Source: SIG440 sp045596485
GTDB lineage: Bacteria > Bacillota > Clostridia > Monoglobales > Monoglobaceae
Direction: 5' to 3'
Length of the DNA stretch: 13,894 bases
NCBI GenBank assembly: GCA_045596485.1
Contig: JAZOCL010000105.1
Location: 1 to 13,894, forward strand
A model generated the notes under the pieces. That model was not told where the DNA came from, made no database searches, and saw nothing but the letters and a program-made list of their open reading frames with translations. Below, in pieces: positions 1 through 5,113 of this stretch (positions are counted from its first letter, which is position 1; every line of letters starts with the position of its first letter). The translations under genes were made by a program, and so were the position numbers.

Positions 1-1006
1 AATATTCCACAGAACATATTTCAGTCACTTCAAATACACCTTTTGTCAACGTTCCCGTCTTATCAAAAACAACTGTGTCACATTTTGACAATGCTTCTAT
101 GTAATTTGAGCCCTTTATCAGAATACCATACCTTGACGCACAGCCTATTCCGCAGAAAAACGAAAGCGGTACCGAAATCACCAAAGCACATGGACACGAA
201 ACAACAAGGAATACCAACGCGCGTTTAAGAAAGTCTTGCCATTCCCCGAACATTATTGACGGAACAACAGCAAGAACAAGTGCCGAGATAACCACAATCG
301 GCGTATAATACCTTGCAAACTTCGTTATAAAGGTTTCAGAAACAGACTTTTTTGAGCTCGCATTTTCAACCAGATCCAGAATTTTGCTTACTGTTGAATT
401 GCTGAATTCCTTTTCCACCCTGATGCACAATACGCCTTCGGTATTGATGCAGCCGCTGATTACTGAATCTCCCGTTTTTATATATTTCGGAACCGACTCA
501 CCCGTGAGATTTGCTGTGTCGATATTGCTTTCTCCATCGATTACCCTTCCGTCTACAGGGATTTTTTCACCAGGCTTCACCACAACAACATCACCCACCG
601 CAAGCTCCGAGGGGTCAACCGTCACCAGTTCACCGTTTCTTTCAACGTTTGCATACTCAGGACAGATTTCCATAAGCTCAGCAATTGACTTTCTGCTTTT
701 CCCTACGGCAATGCTTTCGAACAGCTCACCAACCTGATAAAACAGTATAACAAAAACTGCTTCATCATATTCACCAATGGCAAAAGCTCCGACAGTCGCA
801 ATCATCATCAAAAAATTTTCATCAAAAACCTGACCTCGACAAATGTTTCGAAAAGATTTTTTCAGCACATCAAGCCCGATAATCAGATACGCCGCAGTAA
901 ACACCGCAAGTTGAATAAGAAACTGATTGCTAAGGAAAAATCCGCAGGTCAAGAGAACTCCGCTGATAATCGCCTTGTATAAAACACGCTTCTGTTTTTT
1001 TGTCAT
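1..1006 (-). CDS. cadA: Cd/Zn/Pb-type P1B heavy-metal ATPase, partial (C-terminus beyond left edge)
   Basis: The first 335 codons of a membrane pump that exports Zn2+/Cd2+/Pb2+ using ATP. I translated it from ATG at 1006; the frame stays open to base 1. It shows hydrophobic segments near residues 9-45 and 64-92, the actuator motif TGES at 168-171, a membrane pair around 240-270, the intramembrane metal motif CPC at 271-273 followed by ALVISVPLSFF (the Zn/Cd subgroup pattern), and the phosphorylation motif DKTGT with Asp315. The ATP-binding domain lies outside the window. Asp315 sits about 100 residues earlier than I recall for full-length CadA, because no N-terminal HMA domain is present; the gene just upstream encodes that domain separately. 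A ribosome site (AAGGGG) overlaps the stop codon of that gene, so the two are probably translated together. Metal specificity is inferred from motifs, the HMA partner and the CadC-like regulator; the symbol is by analogy. Confidence 0.93.
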   Translation of the reverse strand, partial: MTKKQKRVLYKAIISGVLLTCGFFLSNQFLIQLAVFTAAYLIIGLDVLKKSFRNICRGQVFDENFLMMIATVGAFAIGEYDEAVFVILFYQVGELFESIAVGKSRKSIAELMEICPEYANVERNGELVTVDPSELAVGDVVVVKPGEKIPVDGRVIDGESNIDTANLTGESVPKYIKTGDSVISGCINTEGVLCIRVEKEFSNSTVSKILDLVENASSKKSVSETFITKFARYYTPIVVISALVLAVVPSIMFGEWQDFLKRALVFLVVSCPCALVISVPLSFFCGIGCASRYGILIKGSNYIEALSKCDTVVFDKTGTLTKGVFEVTEICSVEY

Positions 1007-1020
1007 AAAACCGATTCCCC

Positions 1021-1239
1021 TTAAAAATTGATTTCGCAGTCAGCGTCTACCTTTTTGCAGACCTGAACAATCTTCTTCAGCAAAGCTTCAACATCTTCTG
1101 CGTCGGTATCAAGAACAAGCTTCTGTGTCAAAAAATTCACTCTGGCATCATTCACACTCTCAAGCTTTTTGATTGCCTCCTCCATTTTTGCGGCACAATT
1201 TGCACAATCCACATTTTCCATTTCATATTTCTTTATCAT
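1021..1239 (-). CDS. Free-standing heavy-metal-associated (HMA) domain protein
   Basis: A 72-residue cytoplasmic protein made of a single HMA ferredoxin-like fold. The metal-binding motif is D11-C12-A-N-C15 in loop 1. An Asp just before CxxC is the pattern common in Zn/Cd/Pb ATPase domains, whereas copper domains usually have a Met-Thr/His context. It lies between the ArsR regulator (17-nt gap) and the ATPase (14-nt gap) and has a strong ribosome site, GGGGAGG, 8 nt before ATG. The ATPase that follows lacks an N-terminal HMA domain, so this gene most simply supplies the same function in trans: handing metal to the pump or sensing it. It could also be a general metallochaperone. Role inferred from motif and context. 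Confidence 0.88.
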   Translation of the reverse strand: MIKKYEMENVDCANCAAKMEEAIKKLESVNDARVNFLTQKLVLDTDAEDVEALLKKIVQVCKKVDADCEINF

Positions 1240-1258
1240 TTTATATTCCTCCCCAAAA

Positions 1259-1624
1259 CTATTCTTCGATATGTTCCATTCCCTGATATATTATTGTTCT
1301 AACATGGTCGTCTGACAGAGAATAAAAAACAGACTTTCCCTCTCTCCTGTATTTCACAAGCCTTGCACGGTTCAAAACCCTTAGCTGATGTGAGATTGCA
1401 GATGTGGTCATATTCAGCATGGCAGCAATGTCGCATACGCACATTTCGGCTTCAAACAGTGCATAGAGAATTCTGATTCGGGTGCAATCTCCAAAAACCT
1501 TATATAACTCTGCAAGGTCATAAAGAATCTCCTCGTCGGGCATATTTTCGGTTACCGCTTTCACCACATCCTCGTTGGCTTTAATAAATTCACAGCTTGG
1601 TGCATCGCAATTTTCTTTTTTCAC
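1259..1624 (-). CDS. cadC: ArsR/SmtB-family metal-sensing repressor, CadC-like
   Basis: A 121-residue winged-helix repressor expected to leave its operator when it binds Cd, Pb or Zn. The open frame extends to an ATG at 1672, but I chose GTG at 1624: it has GAGAAGG 8 nt upstream, the ATG at 1672 lies inside the -10 box, and the GTG gives the family's normal length. With this numbering there are two recognisable metal sites. The first is C6, C11, C62 and C64 (in EMCVCD), matching the CadC alpha-3N site (C7, C11, C58, C60 in the plasmid pI258 protein, from memory). The second is D105, H107, H118 and E121 with the exact SmtB/CadC alpha-5 spacing. The DNA-recognition helix is around TTSAISHQLRVL (73-84). 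It heads an operon with the HMA protein and the ATPase, and probably regulates itself through the palindrome at 1648-1667. Confidence 0.93.
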   Translation of the reverse strand: MKKENCDAPSCEFIKANEDVVKAVTENMPDEEILYDLAELYKVFGDCTRIRILYALFEAEMCVCDIAAMLNMTTSAISHQLRVLNRARLVKYRREGKSVFYSLSDDHVRTIIYQGMEHIEE

Positions 1625-1647
1625 TTTTTTCACCTTCTCATTAAAAC

Positions 1648-1667
1648 ATTTGAACATTTGTTCAAAT
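1648..1667 (-). promoter_or_regulatory. ArsR-type operator of the cad operon
   Basis: A perfect inverted repeat with 9-bp arms ATTTGAACA and TGTTCAAAT around a 2-bp centre. The TGAACA..TGTTCA core is the usual operator form for SmtB/CadC/CzrA repressors. It begins 4 bp after the -10 box and covers the expected transcription start, so a bound repressor would block initiation. Read as protein it would encode the first residues of the longer frame, another reason to reject that start. Confidence 0.85.
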
Positions 1668-1670
1668 ATC

Positions 1671-1699
1671 ATTTTAACACTTCATCCAATCTTTGTCAA
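1671..1699 (-). promoter_or_regulatory. Sigma-A promoter of the cad operon
   Basis: On the minus strand, TTGACA (1699-1694), a 17-bp spacer and TAAAAT (1676-1671). Expected start of transcription is near 1664, inside the operator. Near-consensus, so expression is probably limited mainly by the repressor. Confidence 0.82.
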
Positions 1700-1760
1700 C
1701 AGAAATTTGTTTTTTACCATAAAAACTGTGTAAAAAATAACTTTCCGAAGGCATATATAA

Positions 1761-1793
1761 CAGAAAAAGACATCCGATGGATGTCTTTTTCTG
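1761..1793 (-). terminator. Terminator of tRNA-Leu, very close to the mature 3' end
   Basis: A perfect 15-bp inverted repeat (CAGAAAAAGACATCC with its complement) around a 3-nt loop. On the minus strand the descending arm ends in TTTTT. It overlaps the encoded CCA of the tRNA by two bases. The symmetry would also allow it to act in the other direction, but no plus-strand gene ends here. Confidence 0.8.
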
Positions 1794-1875
1794 GTGCGCC
1801 TGAAAGGACTTGAACCTTCACATCACAGATACCAGATCCTAAGTCTGGCGCGTCTGCCAATTCCGCCACAGGCGC
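1792..1875 (-). tRNA. tRNA-Leu, anticodon UAG
   Basis: An 84-nt tRNA with CCA encoded. The acceptor arm is GCGCCTG pairing with CAGGCGC, followed by ACCA. The D-arm contains AATTGGCAGAC. The anticodon stem CCAGA/TCTGG holds the loop CTTAGGA, giving anticodon TAG (reads CUA and other CUN codons). A long variable arm, as expected for a class II tRNA, is followed by a T-arm with the loop TTCAAGT. The long variable arm, the discriminator A and the anticodon all indicate leucine. Confidence 0.96.
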
Positions 1876-1899
1876 AAATATTAAACTTACAGCCTATAC

Positions 1900-1928
1900 A
1901 GTATATCAACAAAAGAAAAATTTGTCAA
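1900..1928 (-). promoter_or_regulatory. Promoter of tRNA-Leu
   Basis: Minus-strand TTGACA (1928-1923), 17-bp spacer and TATACT (1905-1900), ending 24 bp upstream of the tRNA 5' end. Strong sigma-A match, so the tRNA is transcribed on its own rather than from the sigma gene behind it. Confidence 0.85.
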
Positions 1929-1942
1929 GCTATATATAAACT

Positions 1943-1970
1943 AAAAATCCTCACATTTGTGAGGATTTTT
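1943..1970 (-). terminator. Terminator after the sigG remnant
   Basis: A 12-bp perfect stem (AAAAATCCTCAC and its complement) with a 4-nt loop, ending in a T-run on the minus strand, starting 4 bp after the sigma gene's stop. It separates the eamA-sigG transcript from the tRNA promoter. Confidence 0.88.
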
Positions 1971-1973
1971 TCG

Positions 1974-2471
1974 TTATAAATATTTTTTCATATGCCCAAG
2001 AGCATTCTTCTCAAGTCTTGAGACCTGTGCCTGAGATATTCCGATTTCGTTGGCAATCTCCATCTGGGTTCTGCCCATAAAGAATCTCAGCCTAAGAATG
2101 TTTTGTTCACGCTCGTTCAGGTGCTTCATCGCTTCCTTCACTGCAATCTCCTGAAGCCAGGAATCGTCTGAGTTCTTCTCGTCCTTCACCTGATCCATAA
2201 CAAAAATTGCGTCACCGCCGTCGTGATACACAGGCTCATAAAGCGAAACAGGGTCCATAATGGCGTCAAGTGCCGCGGAAACCTCTTCTCTTTTTATTCC
2301 CATTTCTGCCGCAATCTCATCCACCGTGGGCTCCTTTGAATTTTTATTCACAAGCCGCTCCTTCGCAGTTAAGGCCTTGTATGCCGTATCTCTAAGAGAG
2401 CGGCTTACGCGGATTGAAGTGTTATCTCTCAGATACCTTCTTATTTCCCCGACAATCATCGGCACAGCTGT
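1974..2471 (-). pseudogene. sigG: 3' portion of sporulation sigma factor gene sigG; regions 2.1-2.3 missing
   Basis: About 164 codons match the C-terminal part of SigG, the late forespore sigma factor: AVPMIVGEIRRYLRD (region 2.4 into 3), IRVSRSLRD, the DPVSLYEPVYHDGGD segment typical of SigG, and a complete region 4 (LNEREQNILRLRFF, then the helix-turn-helix TQMEIANEIGISQAQVSRLEKNA). Homology stops abruptly at codons for T-A-V-P, where SigG normally has F-S-T-Y-A-V-P. Roughly the first 94 residues, which bind core polymerase and open the -10 region, are absent. The frame stays open to an ATG at 2552, but those extra codons lie in the 3' end of eamA read in another frame and do not resemble a sigma factor. 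Internal starts exist (GTG 2465 or ATG 2459, behind a modest AAGGGA), so a C-terminal fragment could still be made. No stop or frameshift occurs in the retained part, so the loss is recent, the fragment is under selection, or the contig is misjoined. Confidence 0.85.
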
Positions 2472-2491
2472 CCCTTGGGGAAACGGCTGTT

Positions 2492-3382
2492 TTAGCCCTT
2501 CTTTGATTTCTTTGCGGTCAGCTGCGAAACAATTATGCCCACAAAAATGCATATACAGCCTAAATATCCTCGACCTGTCATTACCTCGTGAAGAATAACC
2601 GCTCCGCCGATTGCGCTGAACATTGACTCTGTTGAAAGAATAATTGATGCATATGTTGGGTCGGCATTTTTCTGACCGATAATCTGGCAGGTATAGGCAA
2701 CCCCAACAGACATAATTCCGCCATAAAGAATGGGAACTGCTGCAGCCTGTATTCCTTCAAGGGTAATGGTTTCAGTCGCAAAAGCAAAAATCAGACCAAG
2801 AGCTGCGCACACAACAAACTGTGTACAGGCAAATCTCAGAGAATAAACCGAATCAACAAATCTGTCGATAATCAGAATGTGAAACGCCCAGAAAACTGAG
2901 CCGCAGAGCAGAATTGCATCACCTGCACTAATCTGCCATTTTTCGTTTATACAAAGCATAAACATTCCCACAACCGCAAACAGCGCACCAATCCAGATAT
3001 TGATGTTTGTATTCTTTTTGAGAAAAATACCGAAAATTGGAACAATCACGGTATAAAGACCTGTTATAAAGCCTGCCTTTCCTGCGCTTCCCGTAACCTC
3101 AACGCCAAGTTGCTGAAGCCACGAGGCAATAAACAGAACTATTCCTGCGACAACGCCCACCATTATGCTGTTTTTCAGCTTTGGCTTGTGCACCTCATCC
3201 TGTTTTACTCTCTTTTCAAAAATCATAATAACGGGAATCAGGGATATGGCGCCCAAGGTAAATCTCACACCGTTGAAGGTGAACGCACCCACATAATCGG
3301 CTCCCACCCTTTGTGCAACAAAGGCAAAGCCCCAAATCATTGCGGTAAGCATAAGAATTCCCAAAGACTTTATGTTTTTCAT
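2492..3382 (-). CDS. DMT-superfamily transporter with two EamA domains
   Basis: A 296-residue membrane protein with about ten hydrophobic segments arranged as two EamA repeats, the standard drug/metabolite transporter layout and length. The first repeat begins LGILMLTAMIWGFAFVAQRVGADY, with the typical W-G-x-x-F signature. The second begins near residue 153 (GDAILLCGSVFWAFHILIIDRF). A conserved ADPTYASIILSTESMFSAIGGAVILHE stretch lies in the last third and a basic tail (AKKSKKG) ends the protein. The substrate cannot be told from sequence; relatives export amino acids, nucleosides or drugs. The ribosome site is AAAGGAG about 11 nt before ATG. It has its own promoter. No terminator follows it: the truncated sigG starts within about 20 nt of its stop and probably shares its mRNA. 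Confidence 0.9.
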   Translation of the reverse strand: MKNIKSLGILMLTAMIWGFAFVAQRVGADYVGAFTFNGVRFTLGAISLIPVIMIFEKRVKQDEVHKPKLKNSIMVGVVAGIVLFIASWLQQLGVEVTGSAGKAGFITGLYTVIVPIFGIFLKKNTNINIWIGALFAVVGMFMLCINEKWQISAGDAILLCGSVFWAFHILIIDRFVDSVYSLRFACTQFVVCAALGLIFAFATETITLEGIQAAAVPILYGGIMSVGVAYTCQIIGQKNADPTYASIILSTESMFSAIGGAVILHEVMTGRGYLGCICIFVGIIVSQLTAKKSKKG

Positions 3383-3420
3383 TTCTATGTAATCTCCTTT
3401 CGGCGTGAAAGTCCTTGGAC

Positions 3421-3449
3421 ATTATACAACCATTCGAAAAACAAGTCAA
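3421..3449 (-). promoter_or_regulatory. Sigma-A promoter of the EamA transporter
   Basis: Minus-strand TTGACT (3449-3444), 17-bp spacer and a perfect TATAAT (3426-3421), about 38 bp before the transporter start. Confidence 0.82.
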
Positions 3450-3454
3450 GACAC

Positions 3455-3487
3455 AAAAACACCCCGGGGTGTTATGCCCCAAGGTGT
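3455..3487 (-). terminator. Terminator of the ECF sigma / anti-sigma operon
   Basis: On the minus strand ACACCTTGGGG pairs with CCCCGGGGTGT (11 bp including two G-T wobbles) around a 7-nt loop, followed by TTTTT. It starts 8 bp after the stop codon of the membrane protein gene. The descending arm is also part of a 16-nt perfect palindrome (AACACCCCGGGGTGTT), so a second fold is possible. Confidence 0.85.
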
Positions 3488-3494
3488 CGCTTTG

Positions 3495-4298
3495 CTAATT
3501 TTCAAGCATATTGTTTGATGTGTTCCATTGAACAAATCCGTCTTCGGTATATATGCATTCATACAGCTCTGTCAAATCCTCAGAAATCACAAGTTCAGTA
3601 AGCAGAGAGCTGTGGTCAATCACCCAATGTTTCCATCTGCAAAGAAACATACCATCAAGCTTTCCGACAATTTCAAATATATATGCATTTTCAGTCTGCT
3701 CGTCTCTTTCACCGAAGGTTGACTTTAAAAAGACTTCAACCATCGCTTTTTCTTCCTCTGACACCTCTGTCAAAAGCTCAAGGGCTACAGTTTTCATTTC
3801 AGCCGCTCCGCTACCGTCAAACATCCTTCCCGAAGGTCCTTCAGAAATTGAAAAGCCCTGAGCATCCCCACTTTCTGACACAATTGCTATACCTTCATTT
3901 TCCTTTGGCTGCGCAAGCTCAGTTGGGTCTTCGGACTGAACTTCAACCTTTGGTATTATGGGCGTCACCTCTTGCTGCTCGGTTTTTGTTTCGGGAATTA
4001 CCGTTTCTTCCTCAGTTTTTTGCAGCACGTCCTCCTGCAAGGCCTTTTCTTCGATTTTGCCCTGTTCTTCTGTGTTTTCCACAGGGAGCTGTGGCTGCTC
4101 ATTCAGCTTTGCAAGCTGAGGATACATAAAGGCTGCCGCCGCAAAAACAAATACAGCAGCAACAGCTGTTCCATATTTAAAGATTTGCGGTCTCCTTGTC
4201 GCAGCAGGTGCTTTTTCTGCAGTTTCAAAAATCTTGTCAATTAGTTCACGGTTTGTTTTTATGTCATCGTTTGCTGATTTATAAATTCTCTTAAACAA
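3495..4298 (-). CDS. Single-pass membrane protein, probable anti-sigma factor/sensor for the adjacent ECF sigma
   Basis: A 267-residue protein I do not recognise by family. Layout: a short charged cytoplasmic N-terminus (1-40), one alanine/phenylalanine-rich membrane segment (about 41-59), a Glu/Pro/Gln-rich linker (about 65-135) and a compact C-terminal domain (about 165-260) with several aromatics and a WKHW motif near 222-225, expected outside the membrane. Start: TTG at 4298 with GGAGG 8 nt upstream, inside the 3' end of the sigma gene; the two genes overlap by 8 nt, a sign of translational coupling. The order sigma then one-pass membrane protein is the classical arrangement for a membrane-anchored anti-sigma factor. 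No zinc-binding HxxxCxxC motif is present, so it is not the ZAS type. The C-terminal domain may sense an envelope signal. Role is inference from context. Confidence 0.75.
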   Translation of the reverse strand: MFKRIYKSANDDIKTNRELIDKIFETAEKAPAATRRPQIFKYGTAVAAVFVFAAAAFMYPQLAKLNEQPQLPVENTEEQGKIEEKALQEDVLQKTEEETVIPETKTEQQEVTPIIPKVEVQSEDPTELAQPKENEGIAIVSESGDAQGFSISEGPSGRMFDGSGAAEMKTVALELLTEVSEEEKAMVEVFLKSTFGERDEQTENAYIFEIVGKLDGMFLCRWKHWVIDHSSLLTELVISEDLTELYECIYTEDGFVQWNTSNNMLEN

Positions 4299-4779
4299 GA
4301 CCGTAGCCTCCTTCCAGCATATTTCTCAGCATTTTTCGTCCGCGGCTCAACTGCGATTTCACCGTAGAGGCATTCTGCCCCAGGGCTCTTGCAATCTCTT
4401 CTATTGACATATCCTCATAATAAAAAAGATGTATCACCGCTCTGTACTTTTGAGGAAGCTCCAGCACAGCATAATAAACATCACCCTTTTCTTCGGTATC
4501 AAAAATAATATCTTCAGTAAGCGGTGTTGTTTTTTGAGCCCAGGAATTTGAAAATACATTATGGCAGCAGTTCACCGCAACACGGATAAGCCAGGCCTTT
4601 ATGTGCTCATCGCTCTCAAATTTCTTATCAGATTTGAGAAACCGCAAAAAAACTTCCTGAACCGCATCGTCTGCAGAATCTCTGTTCTTTGTCTGAGACA
4701 AAGCAAGCTTGTATATCATATCAAAATATTTTTCGACAATTTCTCTTTTGTCGTGTCTTTCAAATGTATTTTCGGACAA
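4291..4779 (-). CDS. ECF-family RNA polymerase sigma factor
   Basis: A 162-residue sigma-70 family member with only regions 2 and 4, as in the extracytoplasmic-function group. Region 2 spans about 15-75, including DSADDAVQEVFLRFLKSDKKF and HIKAWLIRVAVNCCHN. Region 4 spans about 103-153: ELPQKYRAVIHLFYYEDMS, then the helix-turn-helix IEEIARALGQNASTVKSQLSRGRKMLR. The open frame extends to a TTG at 4833, but I prefer TTG at 4779, which has a full AGGAGG 9 nt upstream and gives a normal N-terminus (SENTFERHDK). The 18 extra codons overlap promoter-like sequence. The downstream membrane gene overlaps its end by 8 nt and probably controls its activity. Targets cannot be deduced here beyond possible autoregulation (see 4803-4832). 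Confidence 0.93.
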   Translation of the reverse strand: MSENTFERHDKREIVEKYFDMIYKLALSQTKNRDSADDAVQEVFLRFLKSDKKFESDEHIKAWLIRVAVNCCHNVFSNSWAQKTTPLTEDIIFDTEEKGDVYYAVLELPQKYRAVIHLFYYEDMSIEEIARALGQNASTVKSQLSRGRKMLRNMLEGGYGLV

Positions 4780-4802
4780 TCCCCAAAGCCTCCTCTCATA
4801 AT

Positions 4803-4832
4803 TAATACCAAGCAAACCGCCAAAAGGTTGCA
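4803..4832 (-). promoter_or_regulatory. Possible ECF-type autoregulatory promoter
   Basis: On the minus strand TGCAACCTTTT (AACC core at 4829-4826), a 17-bp spacer, then GTATTA (4808-4803). An AAC-containing -35 is typical of ECF-dependent promoters, and ECF genes often transcribe themselves. The -10 is not diagnostic, and the leader before the ribosome site would be very short, so this is tentative. Confidence 0.35.
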
Positions 4833-4836
4833 AAGA

Positions 4837-5040
4837 TTATTTATTTTTTCGTTCCAATTTTTTCTTGTTGCCTTTTTCGTCTACAATACGCACGGTCTCC
4901 ATTGTATTTTCGACACCTTGACGAAAGGCTTTGATGTACTTTTTCCTGAGAGCTGCCTGCTCCGCCTTTTCGGCATCAGTAAGCCCTTCGCTTTTTGACT
5001 TTGCGTACAGTTCGTTTATTCTCTTAATAAGCTCGTCCAT
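4837..5040 (-). CDS. DUF896 (YnzC/UPF0291) family small protein
   Basis: A 67-residue, highly charged cytoplasmic protein of the DUF896 family. Key features are the opening LIKRINELYAKSKSEGLTDAE, then KAEQAALRKKYIKAF, then TMETVRIVDEKG, the family order as I recall it for B. subtilis YnzC: a two-helix hairpin followed by a disordered Lys-rich tail. Biochemical function is unknown. The frame continues to GTG at 5076, but ATG at 5040 fits the family N-terminus and has GGAG close upstream. It lies 57 nt upstream of the ECF sigma start. I see no clear promoter in the 73 bp between it and the DUF711 gene, so it may be read from upstream. Confidence 0.88.
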   Translation of the reverse strand: MDELIKRINELYAKSKSEGLTDAEKAEQAALRKKYIKAFRQGVENTMETVRIVDEKGNKKKLERKNK

Positions 5041-5113
5041 ATTCTTCTCCCTAAAGCTCCAAAAAACTTCCGTCACAGTTCAACAATCAATACGGAATCT
5101 CTGTATTTTGTTA

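Noticed and set aside
1792..1875. tRNA-Leu as an integration site for a genomic island carrying the metal genes
   Set aside because: No repeat of the tRNA 3' end and no integrase seen in the window; the metal operon shows no obvious base-composition break.
2472..2552. N-terminal 27 codons that would extend the sigG frame to an ATG
   Set aside because: Mostly the eamA 3' end in a different frame; no sigma similarity and no ribosome site, so counted as chance open sequence.
3383..3420. Small hairpin CTTTC/GAAAG next to the EamA ribosome site as a riboregulator
   Set aside because: Only five base pairs, no recognisable riboswitch core, and a leader of under 40 nt.
3110..4129. Plus-strand open frames of 148-163 codons opposite the EamA and membrane-sensor genes
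   Set aside because: Shadows of real genes on the other strand, caused by their codon bias; composition is not protein-like.
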